Under the pieces are notes generated by a model. That model was given only the letters and a program-made list of their open reading frames with translations, did not search any database and had not been told where the DNA came from. A stretch of 64,000 nt of DNA from an uncultured Prevotellaceae bacterium. GTDB lineage: Bacteria; Bacteroidota; Bacteroidia; Bacteroidales; Muribaculaceae. The stretch lies in assembly GCA_900318205.1 (NCBI GenBank), contig ONJS01000012.1, positions 1-64,000 on the forward strand. The letters run 5' to 3'. Within the stretch, counting starts at the first letter, position 1, and each line of letters begins with the position of its first letter. The position numbers were made by a program, and so were the translations under genes. Positions 60,133-64,000 of the stretch are shown one piece after another.

Positions 60133-61353
60133 ATGATTATGAGAATGATAAGATATTTTGTTGTGGTGCTGATGGTATTGGCTCTTGCTGCCTGTGACAG
60201 CGAGGGTGACAAGTTTGATTACCAGAAGGTGGGACTACTCATCTCGGGTACCGAGCAGGTGCCGGTGCAGAGGTTCACGGTCGATGAACTGCCGGCAGCC
60301 TATGCGGTGACCGTCAAGGCGACCCGCCGTTGCGCCAAGGATGTTACCGTGCATCTCGCTATTGACACGACGCTGGTGCGCGAGTACAACAAGACCCATG
60401 GCACGGCCTATTATCCCGTGCCCGCCTCGTGTGTCACGCTCGATGATAGCGAGGTGACCATCAAGCAGGGCGAGGCTTTGTCCACAACCGCCCAGGTCAA
60501 GGTCGTCAATACCGACGGCTTCATCGAGGGCGCCACCTATGTCATCCCTGTGACCATCCGGCAAGTGACGAGCGACGGCGGCGAGGTCATCGAGAGCAGC
60601 CGCACCATCTTCCTGCAGATTTCGCGCATCATCTCGTTCTACTCGCTCGAGAACAACCAGAATGCCTCGTCCAATTACATCTTCCCCGATGACAAGATGG
60701 TGAATCTCACCAACTATACCATCGAGTTCAAGGTCTATTCCTACAGGTTCGGCAACGTGGGCAACATCAAGCGCGTCCTTGCCATCGAGGGCAAGAATGA
60801 GGAGGAGGCCAACATGTTCCGCTTCGGCGAGAACGGTTCGGCGGGTGGTGACATCCTGCAATGGGTATTGCCTGGTGGCCGTTGCTTCTCTTCGACCCAT
60901 TTCAAGACCAACCGGTGGTATCTGGTGTCCTGCACCTACGACGGTGCTACCTTCAAGATGTATGTCGATGGCGTTGAGGATGCCCAGGCCAGCGGCACGG
61001 GCAAGGCGACACCGTTCCAGCGCTTCGAGTTGGGCATGTCGTGGGGCAATTACCGCACGAGCCAGTTCTTCCAGGGCCGCCTGTGTGAAGTGCGCGTGTG
61101 GAACCGTGCCCTCACCGCCAGCGAGATTTCTACCGGCTTTGCCGGTGTGAACGCCCACAGCGAGGGCCTGGTCGCCTACTGGAAGATGAACGAGGGCGAG
61201 GGCCACATCTTCCACGATGCAACGGGCCACGGCTACGACATGGACTGGACCGACACCTGGCGTGACGACAAGGAGAATGGCGTGCTCGTAGCCCACGACT
61301 ACAGCCAGTACATCAAGTGGGTCAAGGATGACAACAACAAGGTTGCCCAATAA
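60133..61353 (+). CDS. DUF1735-LamG surface glycan-binding lipoprotein
   Basis: The 406-aa protein has a lipobox (VLALAAC), a DUF1735 domain (about 30-160; VTVKATRRCAKDVTVHLAID, YVIPVTIRQVTSD) and a LamG/concanavalin-like domain (about 175-370; LTNYTIEFKVYSYRFG, FKTNRWYLVSCTYDGATFKM, GRLCEVRVWNRALTASEI, then EGLVAYWKMNEGEG). Such proteins are accessory glycan binders in N-glycan and mucin loci, next to GH18 enzymes. It is the last gene of the susC-susD-GH18 unit, which is followed by an inverted-repeat region. Confidence 0.9.
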   Translation: MIMRMIRYFVVVLMVLALAACDSEGDKFDYQKVGLLISGTEQVPVQRFTVDELPAAYAVTVKATRRCAKDVTVHLAIDTTLVREYNKTHGTAYYPVPASCVTLDDSEVTIKQGEALSTTAQVKVVNTDGFIEGATYVIPVTIRQVTSDGGEVIESSRTIFLQISRIISFYSLENNQNASSNYIFPDDKMVNLTNYTIEFKVYSYRFGNVGNIKRVLAIEGKNEEEANMFRFGENGSAGGDILQWVLPGGRCFSSTHFKTNRWYLVSCTYDGATFKMYVDGVEDAQASGTGKATPFQRFELGMSWGNYRTSQFFQGRLCEVRVWNRALTASEISTGFAGVNAHSEGLVAYWKMNEGEGHIFHDATGHGYDMDWTDTWRDDKENGVLVAHDYSQYIKWVKDDNNKVAQ

Positions 61354-61390
61354 TCTTAAGAAATAAGGACAATATAGGGAACATTAAACT

Positions 61391-61439
61391 AAAAAGTTTT
61401 ACTACCTTTGCGTAGTAATTGATTAAAGTGAAACTTTTT
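61391..61439. promoter_or_regulatory. Nested inverted repeats between the GH18 locus and manA
   Basis: AAAAAGTTT (61391-61399) is complementary to AAACTTTTT (61431-61439), enclosing ACTAC-CTTTGC-GTAGT (61401-61416). TACCTTTG (61403-61410), a -7-type element, sits inside. It could be the manA promoter within an operator, or a hairpin ending the upstream locus. Confidence 0.5.
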
Positions 61440-61460
61440 ACAATTGATTAAGTATAAACT

Positions 61461-62447
61461 ATGCAGATTTATAAATTCAATACCATTCTGAAACCTGTCC
61501 TGTGGGGAGGTAGCAAACTTCTGGAGTTCAAGCATCTGCCAGCGTGTGATGAACCTATCGGCGAGAGTTGGGAACTCTCGGCTATGCCTGGTCGTGAGTC
61601 GGTGGTGGCTCAGGGTGAAGAAAAGGGAATGACTCTCTCCCAACTCGTTCATCATTATGGTGCCGAATTGGTGGGAAAAGAAGTCAGCCGCCGTTATGGT
61701 GACAGTTTCCCCCTGCTCATCAAGTTTATCGATGCTCGTCGCGACCTGTCCATACAAGTGCATCCTGACGATAAGATGGCACGACAGAGGCACGGCTGCT
61801 CTGGCAAGAATGAGATGTGGTACATCCTCAATGCCGATGAGCATGCCTTGATCCGGGCGGGTTTCAACCGTCAGTTGTCACCCGATGAATTTGTCACGCT
61901 ATTGAATGAGGGCTCAATTCTCGATGTCGTGAATTCCTCCACTTCAAGGCCCGGGGACGTGTTCTACCTCCAAGCTGGTCAGATTCACTGCATCGGTGCT
62001 GGTAATTTCCTGGTCGAGATACAGCAGTCCAGCGATATCACCTACCGCGTGTGGGACTACAACCGTCACGATACCGACGGCAAGCTGCGCCCGCTTCATA
62101 TCGAGGAAGCCCGCGAGGCACTTGATTTTTCACCACGGGAGGATAAGGTGCTTGACCGCCCCAACCTGGGTCCTGGCATGACAGGACTGGTGAACTGTCC
62201 CTATTTTTTAGCACGTCATCTCGAGTTTGATGGTGATTACACGTTTGAGAACCCTGGTTGTCAATCGTTTGTGGCAATGGTCTGCATTCAGGGCGAGGCA
62301 ACCCTGCAGGTAGAGGGAATGAAACCCGTCACCGTGCAACAAGGCGAAACCGTTCTGGTTCCCGCCATTGCTGAAAGGGTGGAGATGAGCGGAGCGGCAC
62401 GCCTGCTGCTTGCCTCAATTCCCACTGAAGAAGATAAAAATCAGTAA
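61461..62447 (+). CDS. manA: Mannose-6-phosphate isomerase, class I
   Basis: The 328-aa protein shows the type I phosphomannose isomerase cupin: FNTILKPVLWGG, PIGESWELSA, the zinc site LSIQVHPDD with EMWYIL, and the later His in LQAGQIHCIGAG, then RVWDYNR. It interconverts mannose 6-phosphate and fructose 6-phosphate. Being next to a likely high-mannose N-glycan locus, it could process the released mannose. mltG starts 5 nt after its stop, so the two are co-transcribed. Confidence 0.95.
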   Translation: MQIYKFNTILKPVLWGGSKLLEFKHLPACDEPIGESWELSAMPGRESVVAQGEEKGMTLSQLVHHYGAELVGKEVSRRYGDSFPLLIKFIDARRDLSIQVHPDDKMARQRHGCSGKNEMWYILNADEHALIRAGFNRQLSPDEFVTLLNEGSILDVVNSSTSRPGDVFYLQAGQIHCIGAGNFLVEIQQSSDITYRVWDYNRHDTDGKLRPLHIEEAREALDFSPREDKVLDRPNLGPGMTGLVNCPYFLARHLEFDGDYTFENPGCQSFVAMVCIQGEATLQVEGMKPVTVQQGETVLVPAIAERVEMSGAARLLLASIPTEEDKNQ

Positions 62448-62452
62448 TAGAT

Positions 62453-63463
62453 ATGAAGAAGACAAAATGGATTATCGGCGGCTTGGCCGCACTGCTTGTT
62501 ATCCTTGTGGCTTGTGCAGCGCCCTATTTCTTCATCGGTGCTCCTGCCGAGGGCCTTGTCAAGGTGCGTAAAGGCAGTACCATCGACATGATTGGCGACA
62601 GTGTCAGAGCCCATGTTGACGAGACTTTCGGCAATCGTGTAGCCACCATGTTGAACCTGATGCATGCCAAGGTCGAGAACCGCGAGGGCGCCTTCCGCGT
62701 TAAGCCGGGAATGTCACCGTTCACCGCTGCCCGCCGCATCAAGAATGGCGTGCAGGATGGTATCCGCTTCACCTTCAACAATGTGCGCACCCTTGACGAG
62801 TGGACCGACCGCTGGGGCGAGACCTTTATGGAAGGTCCCGATGAGATGCGCAAGGCGTTGAAGGACAGCGCCGTCTGTGCTAAATATGGCAAAACCCCGC
62901 AGACCATCGCCTGCCTGCTGATGCCCGACACCTACGAGTTCTACTGGAACATCTCGACCGAGAAGATGCTCGACCGTATGTTTGACTACTACAACGACTT
63001 CTGGACCAGTGAGCGCAAGGCCAAGGCTGAGCGTCTGGGCCTCACCCCCGATCAGGTGGCTACCGTCGCATCGATTGTCGAGGAGGAGACCAGCAAGGCC
63101 GACGAACGCGGCAAGGTGGCACGCCTCTACCTGAACCGTTACCAGCAGGGCATGCGCCTGCAGGCCGACCCGACAGTGAAGTTTGCCATCGGCGACTTCT
63201 CCATCAAGCGCATCACCGTGCCCATGACCCAGATCAACTCGCCCTACAACACCTATCGTGTTAACGGCTTGCCCCCCGGTCCCATCCGTCTGCCCGAGAA
63301 ATCGACCATCGACGCCGTCCTCGACGCGCCTCAGCACGATTATCTCTACATGTGTGCCCGTGCCGACTTCAGCGGCTATCACGACTTCACGCGTGACTAT
63401 GCCAGCCACCTCGACAACGCCCACCGCTATCAGGCCGCCCTCAATGCCCGCGGCATCAAGTAA
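62453..63463 (+). CDS. mltG: Endolytic peptidoglycan transglycosylase MltG
   Basis: The 336-aa protein has one N-terminal membrane helix (about 5-28), a LysM-like segment (VKPGMSPFTAARRIKNG), and the YceG/MltG catalytic domain: LLMPDTYEFYWN, VATVASIVEEETSKADER (catalytic Glu210), RLYLNRYQQGMRLQADPTVK, INSPYNTYRVNGLPPGPI. It cleaves nascent glycan strands at the inner membrane and sets strand length. It follows manA directly. Confidence 0.95.
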   Translation: MKKTKWIIGGLAALLVILVACAAPYFFIGAPAEGLVKVRKGSTIDMIGDSVRAHVDETFGNRVATMLNLMHAKVENREGAFRVKPGMSPFTAARRIKNGVQDGIRFTFNNVRTLDEWTDRWGETFMEGPDEMRKALKDSAVCAKYGKTPQTIACLLMPDTYEFYWNISTEKMLDRMFDYYNDFWTSERKAKAERLGLTPDQVATVASIVEEETSKADERGKVARLYLNRYQQGMRLQADPTVKFAIGDFSIKRITVPMTQINSPYNTYRVNGLPPGPIRLPEKSTIDAVLDAPQHDYLYMCARADFSGYHDFTRDYASHLDNAHRYQAALNARGIK

Positions 63464-63512
63464 CATTCATCCGTGCCGTGACTCTGTCACGGCCAATCAT
63501 TAAATCAAGACA

Positions 63513-63761
63513 ATGGAAAAGGAAGATAAGATTGTCGTTCTCAAGAAGTATAGCAGCCCCATCGACGCCAATATCGTCAAGGGTGCCCTCGAAGCCAGCG
63601 GTATCCCTGCCGGCGTCATCGTCGACAGCACAGCCAATGCCATCTGGATGGCTCCTGTCAGGGTCGTGGTCTTTGAGCGTGACCTTGAACTCGCCAAGCA
63701 GGTCCTCGCCGAGGCTGACGAACTGCCCGATGAGCCTGACGACGAGCCAACCGAAGGTTGA
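63513..63761 (+). CDS. DUF2007-family small protein
   Basis: The 82-aa acidic protein has the DUF2007 layout: KIVVLKKYSSPIDANIVKGA, LEASGIPAGVIVD, then VRVVVFERDLELAKQVLAEA, a ferredoxin-like alpha/beta fold. Family members are called putative signal-transducing proteins, without proven function. It ends in a flexible acidic tail. Encoded 49 nt after mltG. Confidence 0.88.
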   Translation: MEKEDKIVVLKKYSSPIDANIVKGALEASGIPAGVIVDSTANAIWMAPVRVVVFERDLELAKQVLAEADELPDEPDDEPTEG

Positions 63762-63823
63762 ATATACTAAAAGAACCATTTTCTCGTTATACTATTAATT
63801 GAGATCATTTATAGGATAACGAT

Positions 63824-64000
63824 ATGACAACCTATTTGCGTCACATGATATTGATGGCCGTGTTTGCCGTGGCTCTTGTCGCCATGGCCGACGACGGTCC
63901 TAAAACCACGGCATATAATTTCCTGAGCGTGCCCTCATCGACCCACGTTTATGGCTTGGGTGGTCACAACCTCACCATCATCGACGATGACATCAACCTG
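63824..64000 (+). CDS. porQ: Type IX secretion system protein PorQ, N-terminal part (cut by window edge)
   Basis: Fifty-nine codons are visible. A signal peptide (MILMAVFAVALVAMA region) is followed by TAYNFLSVPSSTHVYGLGGH and NLTIIDDDINL, the start of the PorQ outer-membrane barrel. PorQ belongs to the attachment complex of the Bacteroidetes type IX secretion system, so the organism probably exports proteins with C-terminal sorting domains, such as the one at 51448. The rest lies beyond the window. Confidence 0.75.
   Translation, partial: MTTYLRHMILMAVFAVALVAMADDGPKTTAYNFLSVPSSTHVYGLGGHNLTIIDDDINL

Overview
The window comes from a Bacteroidales bacterium, most likely a gut lineage near Muribaculaceae or Prevotellaceae (family level is inference). 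The evidence is two SusC/SusD pairs, LysO split into two genes, DUF6249, DUF3822, DUF1599 and BT_3928-type genes, a partial porQ of the type IX secretion system, and promoters of the Bacteroidetes sigma-ABfr type (TTG or TTTG, 19-20 nt, TAnnTTTG). Starts rarely carry a Shine-Dalgarno sequence. Housekeeping genes are moderately GC-rich; a few islands are clearly AT-rich.

Layout. 0-9 kb: two TlpA-type thioredoxin proteins, trxB, a DUF3784 gene broken by an amber codon, a four-helix-bundle gene boxed by word repeats, capA, ffh and panCD. 8.8-9.9 kb: an ECF sigma operon. 10.0-16.2 kb: an AT-rich island with a SIR2-like/TIR protein and a 1460-aa nSTAND ATPase carrying BspA-type leucine-rich repeats and several membrane segments; this is the best candidate for an undescribed immune system. 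16.3-25.9 kb: a secreted GHL10 hydrolase with dockerin, a DUF6249/ECF sigma/small membrane protein operon, lipoproteins and ettA. 26-32.9 kb: DUF3822, rsmD, susC, susD and a Fur-family regulator with overlapping ends, then mtgA. 32.9-34.8 kb: a second AT-rich island with a macro-TIR fusion facing a TerD protein. 34.9-42.7 kb: split lysO, a lipoprotein, an M6 metalloprotease and a large C10 cysteine protease, both proteases ending in dockerin repeats. 42.8-47.2 kb (minus): DUF1599, DoxX/MauE-like, a protein kinase fused to an AAA+ ATPase, and a small acidic protein. 47.2-54.3 kb: a decayed secreted-protein tail, a polyprenol-phosphate mannosyltransferase, a Ca2+ P-type ATPase, a secreted protein and an AAA_14/DUF4143 ATPase. 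54.4-61.4 kb: an N-glycan-type utilisation locus (susC, susD, GH18, DUF1735-LamG), followed by manA, mltG, a DUF2007 protein and the start of porQ.

How the parts fit. The GH18 locus resembles high-mannose N-glycan loci, and manA next to it would feed mannose 6-phosphate into glycolysis. The secreted proteases, the GHL10 enzyme and the T9SS gene describe an extracellular degradative lifestyle. The two TIR islands look like horizontally acquired NAD-linked immunity. Many spacers inside operons are filled completely by degenerate short-word repeats of several sequence families that run from one gene's stop codon to the next gene's start; they are the most pervasive unexplained structure here.
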